DNA of 64,000 nt from CAYPGJ01 sp050174775 (GTDB lineage: Bacteria; Planctomycetota; Phycisphaerae; Phycisphaerales; UBA1924), in contig JBFXJP010000003.1 in assembly GCA_050174775.1 (NCBI GenBank), positions 248,001 to 312,000 on the forward strand. The letters run 5' to 3'. A program made the position numbers and the translations under genes. Each line of letters begins with the position of its first letter. The first letter of the stretch is position 1. The notes beneath the pieces are model-generated. The model did no database searches. It saw nothing but the letters and a program-made list of their open reading frames with translations, and was not told where the DNA came from. Positions 17,040 through 25,965 of the stretch are shown in pieces.

Positions 17040-17723
17040 ATGCGCAACCTGTTCGTTCCCGTCGTGTCCATCGTCGCCCTTGCCGGCGCCGCCTCCGCAA
17101 GCCACGTCGTCACCCACCGTGACACTCTCAACATCCCCTTCTCCGTCGGCTCCGGAAACTCCAACACCAACTTCTCCATCTCCCGTCTCACCGAGTCCAA
17201 CTCCAACGTCGTCGAGCTCGGCATCAAGGCCAAGGAGCGCTTCTTCGGCGACGGCAACGTCGGCGGCGCCGGCGACACCTACGTCGTCCAGCCCGGCTAC
17301 TCACCCGTCTCCGGCGTCAACCCCGCCCCCTCCTCCTACGCCTGGTGGAACTTCGACTTCTCCATCGACCTCGGCTCGCGCACCTTCTCCGACACCATCG
17401 TCAAGCTCACCATCACCAACACCACCAACGCCATGACCATGACCTACGACCTCTCCGCCTTCATCATTTCCCTCGGCGGCGGCTCGCTCTCCGTCGCGCA
17501 GGACTCCCAGAACCTCGCCTTCGCACCCTTCGCCGGCGACCTCGTCTTCAACCCCAACGCCCCCGGCATCTACCTCTTCTCCCTCAGCGCCGAAACCGTC
17601 GCCGACGGCGGCGATCCCCTCGGCTCCGCCAACATGACCGTCCAGGTCGTCCCCCTCCCCACCTCCGCCGGCCTCGCCTCCATCTCCCTCCTCGCCCTCG
17701 CCTCCCGCCGTCGCCGCCGCTGA
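17040..17723 (+). CDS. PEP-CTERM-like secreted protein
   Basis: The 227-residue protein starts at ATG 17040 after GAGGAGAGG. A signal peptide (MRNLFVP, core ending ASA) is followed by a beta-rich, asparagine/serine-rich domain with no recognised family ('SFSVGSGNSN'-like composition, repeated NT dipeptides). The C-terminus is VVPLPTSAGLASISLLAL followed by ASRRRRR, the PEP-CTERM-like layout also seen at 549 and 1260. It has its own promoter upstream and a terminator downstream at 17758, so it is probably monocistronic. An exported, tail-sorted surface protein is inferred. Confidence 0.75.
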   Translation: MRNLFVPVVSIVALAGAASASHVVTHRDTLNIPFSVGSGNSNTNFSISRLTESNSNVVELGIKAKERFFGDGNVGGAGDTYVVQPGYSPVSGVNPAPSSYAWWNFDFSIDLGSRTFSDTIVKLTITNTTNAMTMTYDLSAFIISLGGGSLSVAQDSQNLAFAPFAGDLVFNPNAPGIYLFSLSAETVADGGDPLGSANMTVQVVPLPTSAGLASISLLALASRRRRR

Positions 17724-17757
17724 TCCCCCAGACAGAGGCATCACACGCTTCTCCCCG

Positions 17758-17787
17758 CGCGGGGCGCTCCACAGCGCTCCGCGTTTT
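17758..17787 (+). terminator. Rho-independent terminator of the gene at 17040
   Basis: An 11-bp stem CGCGGGGCGCT/AGCGCTCCGCG with one G-T pair and a four-base loop, followed by TTTT. Confidence 0.75.
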
Positions 17788-17827
17788 CGTTCACCCCCTG
17801 TACCATCACCACCACAAGGAGACACAC

Positions 17828-18286
17828 ATGCCACGCGCCCTCACCGCCGCTCTCCTCGCCCTCGCACTCTCCTCCACCGCGCTCGCCACCTACATCCCCA
17901 AGCAACCCATCCACATCAACAAAGGCTCCGGCGACGTCAAGTACACCATCACCGGCAACAACACCCTCGGCCAGGTCAACGTCAACATCTCCGACAAGGG
18001 CGCCTTCCAGGGCTTCCGCGCCCAGGGAAAGAACGCCGACCGCGACGTCAACATCGATGTCTCCTCAGCGGGCCTCGGCGCCGGCTGGCTCATCAAAGGC
18101 AAAATCGGCCCCGACGAGGTCAACATCACCTGCAAGGAAGACGGCCCCTTCGCCAAGCACTGGATCGTCAAAGGCAAGCTCGGCGACCGAATGATCGAAG
18201 ACGTCAAGGTCGACGCCGAGTGGGAGTTCGATCCCGCGGCCCAGGCCATCTTCGTCCTCTTCGACTGCTGCGACGAAAAGAAATAA
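17828..18286 (+). CDS. Small exported protein of unknown function
   Basis: The 152-residue protein starts at ATG 17828 after AAGGAGA. Residues 1-20 are a signal peptide (MPRALTAALL, core ending ALA). The mature part is repetitive in style: three segments of the type 'VNVNISDKGAFQGFRAQGK', 'VNIDVSSAGLGAGWLIKGKIG' (in part) and 'VNITCKEDGPFAKHWIVKG', each a beta strand pair ending in (A/I)KGK, suggesting a small internally repeated beta fold. Two cysteines near the end (CC) could pair. No family recognised. Confidence 0.7.
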   Translation: MPRALTAALLALALSSTALATYIPKQPIHINKGSGDVKYTITGNNTLGQVNVNISDKGAFQGFRAQGKNADRDVNIDVSSAGLGAGWLIKGKIGPDEVNITCKEDGPFAKHWIVKGKLGDRMIEDVKVDAEWEFDPAAQAIFVLFDCCDEKK

Positions 18287-18304
18287 CTACGCCGCTCCCG
18301 CCTC

Positions 18305-18363
18305 AACCCCTCTCCCCTCGCGGGAGAGGGTGGTTCTTGCGAAGCAAGAACCGGGTGAGGGGG
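18305..18363. repeat. REP-like double-hairpin element, copy A
   Basis: CCCCTCTCCC/GGGAGAGGG hairpin directly followed by GGTTCTTGC/GCAAGAACC, then GGGTGAGGGG. It is the most divergent of eight copies between 18305 and 20766. It lies just before the RBS of the next gene. Confidence 0.75.
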
Positions 18364-18380
18364 CAAACGAAGGAGCACAC

Positions 18381-18836
18381 ATGCCCACCGTCACCGTCTC
18401 CACCACCATCAACGCCCCACAGGCGCGCGTCTTCGAGGTCTTCACCGACCTCCGCTCCGCACCCCAATGCGTCTCCGGCATCAAATCACTCGACGTCCTC
18501 ACCGACGGCCCCATCGGCCTCGCCACACGCTTCCGCGAAACACGCGTCATGTTCGGCAAGGAAGCCTCCGAAACCATGGAAATCACCGCCTTCAACCCCC
18601 CCAACTCCTACGAAGTCACCGCCGACTCCCACGGCTGTCACTACCACTCCCTCCTCACCTTCACTCCCCAAGGCCCCAACGCCACCACCGCCTCCATGAC
18701 CTTCAACGCCACCGCCAAAACCATCCCCGCCAAACTCATGGGCGCACTCATGGGCTGGATGGTCAAAGGCGCCTGCCGCAAGGCCATGCAAAAAGACTTC
18801 GACGACCTCAAACGCGCCATCGAATCTGCGTACTGA
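18381..18836 (+). CDS. SRPBCC / polyketide cyclase-like protein
   Basis: The 151-residue protein starts at ATG 18381 with AAGGAG upstream. It reads 'VTVSTTINAPQARVFEVFTDLR' at the N-terminus and ends with a long helix ('MQKDFDDLKRAIESAY'), the START/SRPBCC fold layout that binds hydrophobic ligands in a helix-capped cavity. 'GLATRFRETRVMFGKEASETMEI' is the central strand pair. No catalytic residues can be named. Probably cytoplasmic. Ligand unknown. Its RBS lies only a few bases downstream of REP-like copy A, so the repeat would form part of its leader. Confidence 0.8.
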   Translation: MPTVTVSTTINAPQARVFEVFTDLRSAPQCVSGIKSLDVLTDGPIGLATRFRETRVMFGKEASETMEITAFNPPNSYEVTADSHGCHYHSLLTFTPQGPNATTASMTFNATAKTIPAKLMGALMGWMVKGACRKAMQKDFDDLKRAIESAY

Positions 18837-18850
18837 CTTGCCTTTGAAAG

Positions 18851-18909
18851 CTCCTCCCCCCTCGTGGGGGAGGTGGCTCGTGGCTTTGCACGAGCCGGTG
18901 GGGGGGACT
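18851..18909. repeat. REP-like double-hairpin element, copy B
   Basis: CTCCTCCCCC/GGGGGAGG hairpin, then GGCTCGTG...CACGAGCC, then GGTGGGGGGGACT. It lies between the convergent genes ending at 18836 and 18943. Confidence 0.85.
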
Positions 18910-18942
18910 TCCACCAACCCGCAGCGCATCCGCGCCTTCGCC

Positions 18943-19692
18943 CTACTCAAACCGCGCCAGCACAAACTTCGACTTGTGCGCCTCCACCTTGCTCCCGTCC
19001 GGACGCTTCCCCTGGTAGTAGTCCTTCGCGAACGGCGCGCTCTCCTCCTCCAGACCCTTCATCATCGACTCACGCCGCGCACGCGCGAACTCCAGGTGCG
19101 CACGCGCCAACTCCGCATCCTCCTCGATCCCCCGCATCCGCGCCCCGAACCCCTCCAGCATCCCCAGCGGCCAAGGCGTCACCACGCACACCACGTCCCC
19201 CTTCTTGAACCACACCGGCGCCCCGCGCCGCATCATCTTCCAGTTCATCGTGAACGTGTACGGCGCCCAGTCCGTCTCCACGATCCCCTCCAGCGCCACA
19301 CAACTATCCCTCGGCTCATTCACCGGCCCGCGCGCCCACAACCCGTACCCCCTCGGCGTCCGAAACAACCAAGGCATCGAAAACGTCAGCACGCCCCCCC
19401 CGAAGTGACTCAACACCCCAAACCGCCCCGCGTCCTCCACGCCCCTCTCCGGCGTGATCCGAATGTCCTCCATCCCCATCCCTCCGTTCCACTCGGCCTT
19501 GAACCCGATCGGACACCGGATCGCCCACCCCGCCTGATTCGCCATCACCATCGGCAAGCACCGATACGGAATCCGATGCGGGAACGCGTCCATCCACTCC
19601 CGCCTCACCCCCGCCGGCTCGATCACCCAACCCTCCTCCGGCCGAATCCGATACGCCGTCAACTCCAGCTTCGTCCGCGCCTCGTCGCTCAT
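18943..19692 (-). CDS. DUF6065-like protein
   Basis: The 249-residue protein starts at ATG 19692 (MSDEARTK). Characteristic pieces are 'RCLPMVMANQAGWAIRCP', 'LWARGPVNEPRDSC', 'WAPYTFTMNWKMMRRG' and 'WFKKGDVVCVVTPWPLG', which fit the DUF6065 family as I recall it; this assignment is from memory and not certain. No signal peptide or membrane segment is seen, so it is probably cytoplasmic. It is rich in tryptophan. The gene is bounded on both sides by REP-like elements (copies B and C). Confidence 0.65.
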   Translation of the reverse strand: MSDEARTKLELTAYRIRPEEGWVIEPAGVRREWMDAFPHRIPYRCLPMVMANQAGWAIRCPIGFKAEWNGGMGMEDIRITPERGVEDAGRFGVLSHFGGGVLTFSMPWLFRTPRGYGLWARGPVNEPRDSCVALEGIVETDWAPYTFTMNWKMMRRGAPVWFKKGDVVCVVTPWPLGMLEGFGARMRGIEEDAELARAHLEFARARRESMMKGLEEESAPFAKDYYQGKRPDGSKVEAHKSKFVLARFE

Positions 19693-19730
19693 GCACACAT
19701 CGTAAGTGAACCGAGCCGCGCGCTCTAAAA

Positions 19731-19790
19731 CCCCTCCCCCCTCGTGGGGGAGGTGGTTCGTGGCTTTGCACGAACCGGTGGGGGGGACTA
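19731..19790. repeat. REP-like double-hairpin element, copy C
   Basis: CCTCCCCC/GGGGGAGG hairpin followed by GGTTCGTG...CACGAACC and GGTGGGGGGGACTA. It starts a tandem array with a period of 103 bp (copies C, D, E). Confidence 0.9.
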
Positions 19791-19833
19791 CCGCCTATCC
19801 CAGCGCACTTCGCGCGAGCGACCGCATCAAAAA

Positions 19834-19893
19834 CTCCTCCCCCCTCGTGGGGGAGGTGGTTCGTGGCTTTGCACGAACCGGTGGGGGGGACTA
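19834..19893. repeat. REP-like double-hairpin element, copy D (tandem)
   Basis: Almost identical to copy C and exactly 103 bp downstream; the 43-base spacer between C and D is repeated after D. Confidence 0.9.
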
Positions 19894-19936
19894 CCGCCTA
19901 TCCCAGCGCACTTCGCGCGAGCGACCGCATCAAAAA

Positions 19937-19996
19937 CTCCTCCCCCCTCGTGGGGGAGGTGGTTCGTGGCTTTGCACGAACCGGTGGGGGGGACTA
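19937..19996. repeat. REP-like double-hairpin element, copy E (tandem)
   Basis: Third member of the 103-bp tandem array. It ends four bases before the stop codon of the DUF559 gene. Confidence 0.9.
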
Positions 19997-20000
19997 CCTG

Positions 20001-20357
20001 CTACCCCTCGCTCTCGCACGCGCGCCGAACAAACGCAACAACAGCATCCACGTCGCGCAACACATCATCATCCGCGACGCGCACGACGCGCCATCCATCC
20101 CGCGCGAGCCACGTATCGCGCTCGGCGTCGTCGCGCCCCTTCTCCCCCCGATGTGTCCGGCCGTCCAGCTCAACAATCACTTTGCGTTCATGACAACAGA
20201 AGTCGACGACGCACGCTCCGATGTTCGACTGCCGTCGGAATCTCGCGCCGATGCTTTCGTGCCGCAGCTTTGACCACAGCAGTCGCTCAGGAAACGTCAT
20301 GCGCTTACGCAAGCCCTGCGCGCGTTCGATCATGTGCCGCCGAAACGATTCATTCAC
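20001..20357 (-). CDS. DUF559 (Vsr-like endonuclease fold) protein
   Basis: The 118-residue protein is a single DUF559 domain, a PD-(D/E)xK-type fold related to the very-short-patch repair nuclease. Seen here are 'LRKRMTFPERLLWSKLR' (residues 16-32), 'FRRQSNIGACVVDFCC' with Asp52, and 'VIVELDGRTH' with Glu63 and Asp65, then 'GWRVVRV'. These acidic residues fit the expected active site, although nuclease activity has rarely been shown for the family. The gene lies between REP-like copies E and F (4 and 39 bp away), which suggests that it moves with, or acts on, these repeats; that link is inference. Confidence 0.85.
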   Translation of the reverse strand: MNESFRRHMIERAQGLRKRMTFPERLLWSKLRHESIGARFRRQSNIGACVVDFCCHERKVIVELDGRTHRGEKGRDDAERDTWLARDGWRVVRVADDDVLRDVDAVVAFVRRACESEG

Positions 20358-20396
20358 GCCGCGATTCTAAAGCCGGCGGAGCGAGTGCATCAAAAA

Positions 20397-20456
20397 CCCC
20401 TCCCCCCTCGTGGGGGAGGTGGTTCGTGGCTTTGCACGAACCGGTGGGGGGGACTA
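20397..20456. repeat. REP-like double-hairpin element, copy F
   Basis: Same sequence as copies C-E, in the same orientation, 39 bp upstream of the DUF559 start codon. Confidence 0.9.
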
Positions 20457-20501
20457 CCTGCAACCCCAATCGCCCATCGCGCGAGCGGCTGCTTCAGAAA
20501 A

Positions 20502-20557
20502 CCCCTCCCCCCTCGCGGGGGAGGTGGTTCGTGGCTCTGCGCGAACCGGAGGGGGGC
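20502..20557. repeat. REP-like double-hairpin element, copy G
   Basis: Variant with CCCCTCGCGGGG in the first hairpin and GTGGCTCTGCGC in the second loop; compensating changes keep both stems paired. Confidence 0.85.
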
Positions 20558-20564
20558 CGATCTA

Positions 20565-20597
20565 CGGGGGTTGCAAGGGGGGCGCAGCCCCCATGCA
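20565..20597. repeat. Short repeat with GGGGGTTGCAAGG core, copy 1
   Basis: GGGGGTTGCAAGGGGGGCG, one variable base, then AGCCCCCATGCA. A second copy differing at one base lies at 20804. Confidence 0.8.
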
Positions 20598-20713
20598 CTG
20601 CATGTTCCCGGGCTCCAAGGGCGCCGCTGCTCGCTCCCCCGCTCGCTCCGCTCCCGGGCGAGACTCGCAGCGCGATCAACAAACAATCACGCCGCGCGAT
20701 CGCGCACTGAAAA

Positions 20714-20766
20714 CCCCTCCCCCCTCGTGGGGGAGGATGTCGCGAAGCGACAGGTGGGGGGGACTA
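20714..20766. repeat. REP-like double-hairpin element, copy H
   Basis: First hairpin as in the other copies, second replaced by TGTCGC-GAA-GCGACA, then GGTGGGGGGGACTA. A degenerate relative of this variant lies at 50135. Confidence 0.85.
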
Positions 20767-20803
20767 CCACCAACCCCACGCGCTCATCGCGCGATGTTCC
20801 AAA

Positions 20804-20836
20804 CGGGGGTTGCAAGGGGGGCGAAGCCCCCATGCA
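20804..20836. repeat. Short repeat with GGGGGTTGCAAGG core, copy 2
   Basis: Second copy of the element at 20565. Like the first, it lies just downstream of a REP-like copy. Confidence 0.8.
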
Positions 20837-20905
20837 CCGCATCAACTACAACTCTTGGATTGCCAGCGTCGCCCGATTATCGTGGCGCCAAATAAAGGAA
20901 CCGAT

Positions 20906-21604
20906 ATGCACCTCGTCATCGCCTCACTTGCGCTCTCGGCCGCGCTCGCCACGCCTCCAAATCTCCTCATCAATGGCGGATTCGAGCAACCGCTGAACGA
21001 CCAAGGCCTCGGCTTCTACACAACCATCCCCGGATGGACACTCGCCGAGGGCACTCACTTCGAACTGTGGTGGAACTACTCCGGTCCCGCCGCCGAGGGC
21101 CGACAGAACCTTGAACTCGATGGACATCAGCCCATCACGCTCCATCAGGACGTCAACGTCCTACCCGGACGCGGCTACGTCATTCGCTTCGCCTTCTCGC
21201 CCCGCGCCGGCACCGAAGACAATCAACTGGAAGTGCTATGGGACGGGATATCGTTAGACGTACTGAGCGCCAATGGCGTCGGTCTGACAGGGACGAACTG
21301 GACGTACCACGAATACGCCGTGTCGGCCTCAAGCGATACCGCTCGCCTTACCTTCCGCGCCCTGGACATCCCCGACACGTACGGCACCCTGCTTGATGAC
21401 GTCTCCGTCACCCGCGCGTTCTGTCCCGGTGACGTCAACGGCGATTTCGTGGTCAACTTTTTCGACCTAAACGCTGTGCTCGCCGTCTTCGGCTCCCGCT
21501 TTGGCGAAATCCTCTACATCCCCCAAGCGGATCTGAACGGCGACGGCGCGATCGACTTTCTTGATCTCAACGTTGTGCTCTCATTCTTTGGCGATGTGTG
21601 TTAG
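20906..21604 (+). CDS. Secreted DUF642/CBM-like protein with dockerin-like tail
   Basis: The 232-residue protein starts at ATG 20906 after AAAGGAA. A short signal peptide (MHLVIASLALSAALA) is followed by 'NLLINGGFEQP', the opening of DUF642 and related carbohydrate-binding jelly-rolls, and a beta-rich domain ending 'GTLLDDVSVTRAFCPGD'. The last 60 residues carry two dockerin-like repeats (DVNGDFVVNFFDLN, DLNGDGAIDFLDLN), each ending in FG. Likely extracellular and possibly polysaccharide-binding. Codon usage is less extreme in GC than its neighbours. Confidence 0.75.
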   Translation: MHLVIASLALSAALATPPNLLINGGFEQPLNDQGLGFYTTIPGWTLAEGTHFELWWNYSGPAAEGRQNLELDGHQPITLHQDVNVLPGRGYVIRFAFSPRAGTEDNQLEVLWDGISLDVLSANGVGLTGTNWTYHEYAVSASSDTARLTFRALDIPDTYGTLLDDVSVTRAFCPGDVNGDFVVNFFDLNAVLAVFGSRFGEILYIPQADLNGDGAIDFLDLNVVLSFFGDVC

Positions 21605-21636
21605 CAATTAGTGCCCGGACGGGCTATCGGCGCGAC

Positions 21637-22392
21637 CTACAAAGTGCCATCCGTAGATGCAGCCGATGGTGCGCGATCGGAATTTGCGAGGTAATAGCCT
21701 ACACATGGTCGAGATTGCGTGATAGCTGTGCGTCCGAGTCGTGACCAAGCGTAAAGCCGAAGCGAGAAGACGCACATTGGGCGTCCCAGCGATGTATGAC
21801 TCCATACACAAAGATAGCGGCACTTCTTGTTGTAGCAGAACACGCGATCGGTAGATCCGAGTCGGTGATGCCGCGCAAGGTAGCGCGTGGTGACAACGTA
21901 ATCGAGGATTGGCGGTCTGGGTGTAGGGGTCGACCCTGTGAAGTCTGCTTCGGTAAATGGTGTGCAGATAGCTTTGTGAGTGCTCGCGGGCAAGAACTCT
22001 CGATACAGTGCGGCATGGAATCCTCTTACCCATCGCCATATAGATGCGACAAAGTCTGGACCTTCAACAAGTCCGAATCCAGCGATTTCGTCTCCACATT
22101 CAAAATCGTGAAGCGTAATGAGCTGGGGTGACCCCGCTAATGGTCTGCCTGTAAGAGGGGCGAGTAGTTGTCCAGTGCGTTGGTCCAATGACGATTGGTG
22201 CGTGTTGCAACGCTCATGCGCGTCCAGAATGAGCGGCCACGACTGCAGATCATCGCGCCCAAATACCGCGCGGGGTGGGACATGGTCCTTTGTGCGATTC
22301 TCGCTCTGACCAAACGTCTCGCCGCACAAATAGCAGAATGGCAGCGTAATCCGAGGTCGCGGCCTCTTGTCGTCGACTATTAGGCCACCCAT
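21637..22392 (-). CDS. HNH-endonuclease-like protein
   Basis: The 251-residue protein has 'FCYLCGETF' (Cys20 and Cys23), 'DHVPPRAVF' (Asp36-His37) and 'ERCNTHQSSLD' (Cys62), the layout of a zinc-bound HNH-type domain in the first 75 residues. The remainder, with 'YLCVWSH' and 'VFSLRLYAWSRLG', is not a domain I know. The gene is visibly poorer in GC than its surroundings, which suggests transfer. Its only plausible ATG (22392) directly follows the T-run of the groL terminator, with no Shine-Dalgarno, so the start is doubtful. Nuclease activity is inferred. Confidence 0.6.
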   Translation of the reverse strand: MGGLIVDDKRPRPRITLPFCYLCGETFGQSENRTKDHVPPRAVFGRDDLQSWPLILDAHERCNTHQSSLDQRTGQLLAPLTGRPLAGSPQLITLHDFECGDEIAGFGLVEGPDFVASIWRWVRGFHAALYREFLPASTHKAICTPFTEADFTGSTPTPRPPILDYVVTTRYLARHHRLGSTDRVFCYNKKCRYLCVWSHTSLGRPMCVFSLRLYAWSRLGRTAITQSRPCVGYYLANSDRAPSAASTDGTL

Positions 22393-22424
22393 AAAAAACC
22401 CGCGCCCCCTTCCGAGGACGCGGG
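22393..22424 (-). terminator. Rho-independent terminator of groL
   Basis: Minus-strand stem CCCGCG/CGCGGG with a partly paired 14-base loop, followed by TTTTTT. It lies 17 bp after the groL stop. Confidence 0.8.
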
Positions 22425-22440
22425 TCTGTATCTCGTCTTC

Positions 22441-24075
<1,635 letters not shown>

Positions 24076-24134
24076 GGGTATCTCTTTCCTTCACAGTCCT
24101 AAGAAATCGTGGTGTATCTCGTCGTGAAGCGAGC

Positions 24135-24356
24135 TCAGGCGACCGTGCCGATCTTCAACGCCGCGACGCGCGCCGCGTCGAGGATGAACACCGCCTGTCC
24201 GTCCGTCACCTTCACGAGGTCGTCCTTCTCATGCGGGATCAAAATGGCCCGCTTCACCTTCAGCGCCGCGCCGTTCGCCACCTCGGCAAGCACGATCTCC
24301 AGATCGCGCTCCCCGTTCAGCTCCGCGAGCGCCTGACGCAGTTGATCGCTCGTCAT
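24135..24356 (-). CDS. Small protein encoded between groS and groL
   Basis: The 73-residue product starts MTSDQLRQALAELNGERD at ATG 24356, seven bases after the groS stop, and ends 59 bp before groL. It has a predicted helix, then strands 'DLEIVLAEVANGAALKVKRAI' (in part) and 'QAVFILDAARVAALKIG'. I do not recognise a family. Its tight placement between the chaperonin genes implies cotranscription with them, and perhaps a role in folding or stress, but that is inference. Coding is supported by its regular composition and uninterrupted frame. Confidence 0.6.
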   Translation of the reverse strand: MTSDQLRQALAELNGERDLEIVLAEVANGAALKVKRAILIPHEKDDLVKVTDGQAVFILDAARVAALKIGTVA

Positions 24357-24363
24357 GCCGCGC

Positions 24364-24702
24364 TCAGTCGACGATGGCGAGGATCTCGTCCTCATCCATG
24401 ATCAGCAGGTCCTGGTTGTTCAGCTTCACCTCGGTCCCCGCGTACGAGTTGAACAGCACCTTGTCCCCGACCTTCACGCTCAGCGGGATGCGGTCCCCCG
24501 ACTCCTCATTCACCTGCCCCGGACCCACCGCCAGCACCGAGCCCGACTTGGGCTTGTCCTTGGCCTTCTCCGGCAGATACAGACCCGACTCCGTCTTCTC
24601 CTCGGCGTCATCCCGCTTCACGATCACCTTCGACCCCAGCGGCTTGATGTTCACTTTCGTCCCCGACTTCGAGGGGGCCGGCGCCGTCGCTGTCTTTGCC
24701 AT
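24364..24702 (-). CDS. groS: Co-chaperonin GroES (10 kDa subunit)
   Basis: GroES caps the GroEL ring. The 112 residues exceed the usual 95-97 because of a 16-residue N-terminal extension (MAKTATAPAPSKSGTK). The core is standard: 'NIKPLGSKVIVKRDDAEEKTES' (in part) with mobile loop 'GLYLPEKAKDKPKSGSVLAVG', 'VGDKVLFNSYAGTEVKL', and the closing 'LLIMDEDEILAIVD'. AAAGGAG lies upstream of the ATG. First gene of the groS - small gene - groL set. Confidence 0.95.
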   Translation of the reverse strand: MAKTATAPAPSKSGTKVNIKPLGSKVIVKRDDAEEKTESGLYLPEKAKDKPKSGSVLAVGPGQVNEESGDRIPLSVKVGDKVLFNSYAGTEVKLNNQDLLIMDEDEILAIVD

Positions 24703-24759
24703 CGAACCTGCTCCTTTATCTGCTTCGTCTCAACTACGTGAATGCTCTGTATCAACCAC

Positions 24760-24783
24760 GTTCCGGCGCACACCGCCGGGAAC
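24760..24783 (-). terminator. Hairpin between receiver-like gene and groS
   Basis: GTTCC-GGCG pairs with CGCC-GGAAC across a five-base loop with one bulged base. No T-run follows on the minus strand, so it may be an attenuating or processing hairpin instead of a full terminator. Confidence 0.4.
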
Positions 24784-24788
24784 TACAC

Positions 24789-25313
24789 CTACTCGGCCAA
24801 AACTTGAGGTTTCCCGCCGGGCCACATTCCTGAGTAATGCCGCTCCAAAATCCGCTGCATCACCCTCAGAATTGACTCGAGCGTCACCGGCGGGTCCATC
24901 GCGGCAAACACCCCCGCACGCAACGCGCAATGCAGGTCCCGCACGTCCTCCCGCGAACTCTTCCCCCGCTTCACCACCACCGTCGGCGGCGCAACCTGCT
25001 GCCGTGCAAGCAGATCCAGCACCCTCGCCCCGGCCTCCTCCTTCGCGCACACCCCGTCAAACGGCAGCCGCAGATCCACCACCGCCATGTGAATCCGCCG
25101 ACCCCCGATGATCTCCGCGGCCTGCTTCGCACACCCCGCCCGGAAACTCCGAACCCCAAACGGCTCAAGGAGTTGCGGCAATCGGTCCGCCCACGAGTCC
25201 GTCTGCCACCCCGAATACGTCAGGAGCAGATTGAGCCTCGGATCACTCCCCCCAGGGGGAATGGGCTGCTCAGGGTGGGCTGGATGTCCGGGGACGGACC
25301 GCATCGTGCGCAT
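24789..25313 (-). CDS. Response-regulator-receiver-like protein
   Basis: The 174-residue protein has a CheY-like pattern: 'LNLLLTYSGWQTDSWADRLPQLLEPFG' (in part), then 'IHMAVVDLRLPFDG' with Asp at the usual phosphorylation strand, 'PPTVVVKRGKSSRED' ending strand beta5 with a Lys, and 'ALRAGVFAAMDPPVTLESIL'. The acidic pair near the first strand is missing, so it may be a degenerate receiver. No output domain follows. It lies upstream of groS on the same strand, separated by 86 bp. The role is unknown; chaperonin-linked signalling is speculation. Confidence 0.65.
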   Translation of the reverse strand: MRTMRSVPGHPAHPEQPIPPGGSDPRLNLLLTYSGWQTDSWADRLPQLLEPFGVRSFRAGCAKQAAEIIGGRRIHMAVVDLRLPFDGVCAKEEAGARVLDLLARQQVAPPTVVVKRGKSSREDVRDLHCALRAGVFAAMDPPVTLESILRVMQRILERHYSGMWPGGKPQVLAE

Positions 25314-25447
25314 CGCCGTGCAAGACCCGCGCCGCCTTCAAGCCCTGTGGGCATCCCCGCCGTGGCCGAAAAACCCCGCTTCTCCCCCCGAAAACCCGGT
25401 CTTTGCTCATCCAGGGGCGCGCGCGGGCGCCGATTTGGCAGGCCGGA

Positions 25448-25909
25448 TCAGTGGTCCTTCAGCCCACGCCGAGACGCCTTCCGCTCCGACTTCTGTGATT
25501 TGGCTTTCAGCCGACGCTCTTTCGACGCCTTCGTCGGCTTGGTTTTGACCCGCGGTTTGGGCGGTGTAAGTGCCTTCAGCACAAGCCGTTGCAGCCGGTC
25601 CACGCACTCCGCCATGTTCATCCGCTGCGAGCGGTGCGCATCCGCGGCCAGGACGATCTCATCCGTATCCGTCAGCTTCGACCCCGCCAGTGCGCGCAAA
25701 CGCCGACCCGCCGCGGGCGAAATCGGGATCTCCGAAACAAACACTCTCAACTGCGCCTGCGTGGCCCTTTTGTTGACGTTCTGGCCCCCAGGACCGCTCG
25801 ACCGCACGAACGTGAACCGCAGCGCGCTCGACGGAATGACGCACCCCGCGCGCACGAACACGCCCTCCCCCTGCGCCTCCGAACCTGTGTTGTCCCGTTC
25901 CTCCGCCAT
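25448..25909 (-). CDS. arfB: Peptidyl-tRNA hydrolase ArfB-type ribosome rescue factor
   Basis: ArfB releases peptides from ribosomes stalled on non-stop mRNA. The 153-residue protein has the release-factor hydrolysis loop 'SSGPGGQNVNKRATQAQL' with GGQ at residues 41-43 and lacks the codon-recognition domains of RF1/RF2. The last 45 residues are lysine/arginine-rich ('KASKERRLKAKSQKSERKAS'), the basic tail that enters the empty mRNA channel in this family. Length fits ArfB (about 140). It is divergent from the porin-like gene at 25966. Confidence 0.9.
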   Translation of the reverse strand: MAEERDNTGSEAQGEGVFVRAGCVIPSSALRFTFVRSSGPGGQNVNKRATQAQLRVFVSEIPISPAAGRRLRALAGSKLTDTDEIVLAADAHRSQRMNMAECVDRLQRLVLKALTPPKPRVKTKPTKASKERRLKAKSQKSERKASRRGLKDH

Positions 25910-25965
25910 CGTCTCCGCACGATACGCTTGCTCCCCGTTTCCCCTCCGCTCAGAAGGAGCCCAGA

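Noticed and set aside
19731..19996. CRISPR array
   Set aside because: The 103-bp repeats have identical, not unique, spacers and no cas gene is near.
24703..24788. CIRCE operator before groS
   Set aside because: The TTAGCACTC...GAGTGCTAA palindrome is absent; only a GC-rich hairpin without T-run is present.
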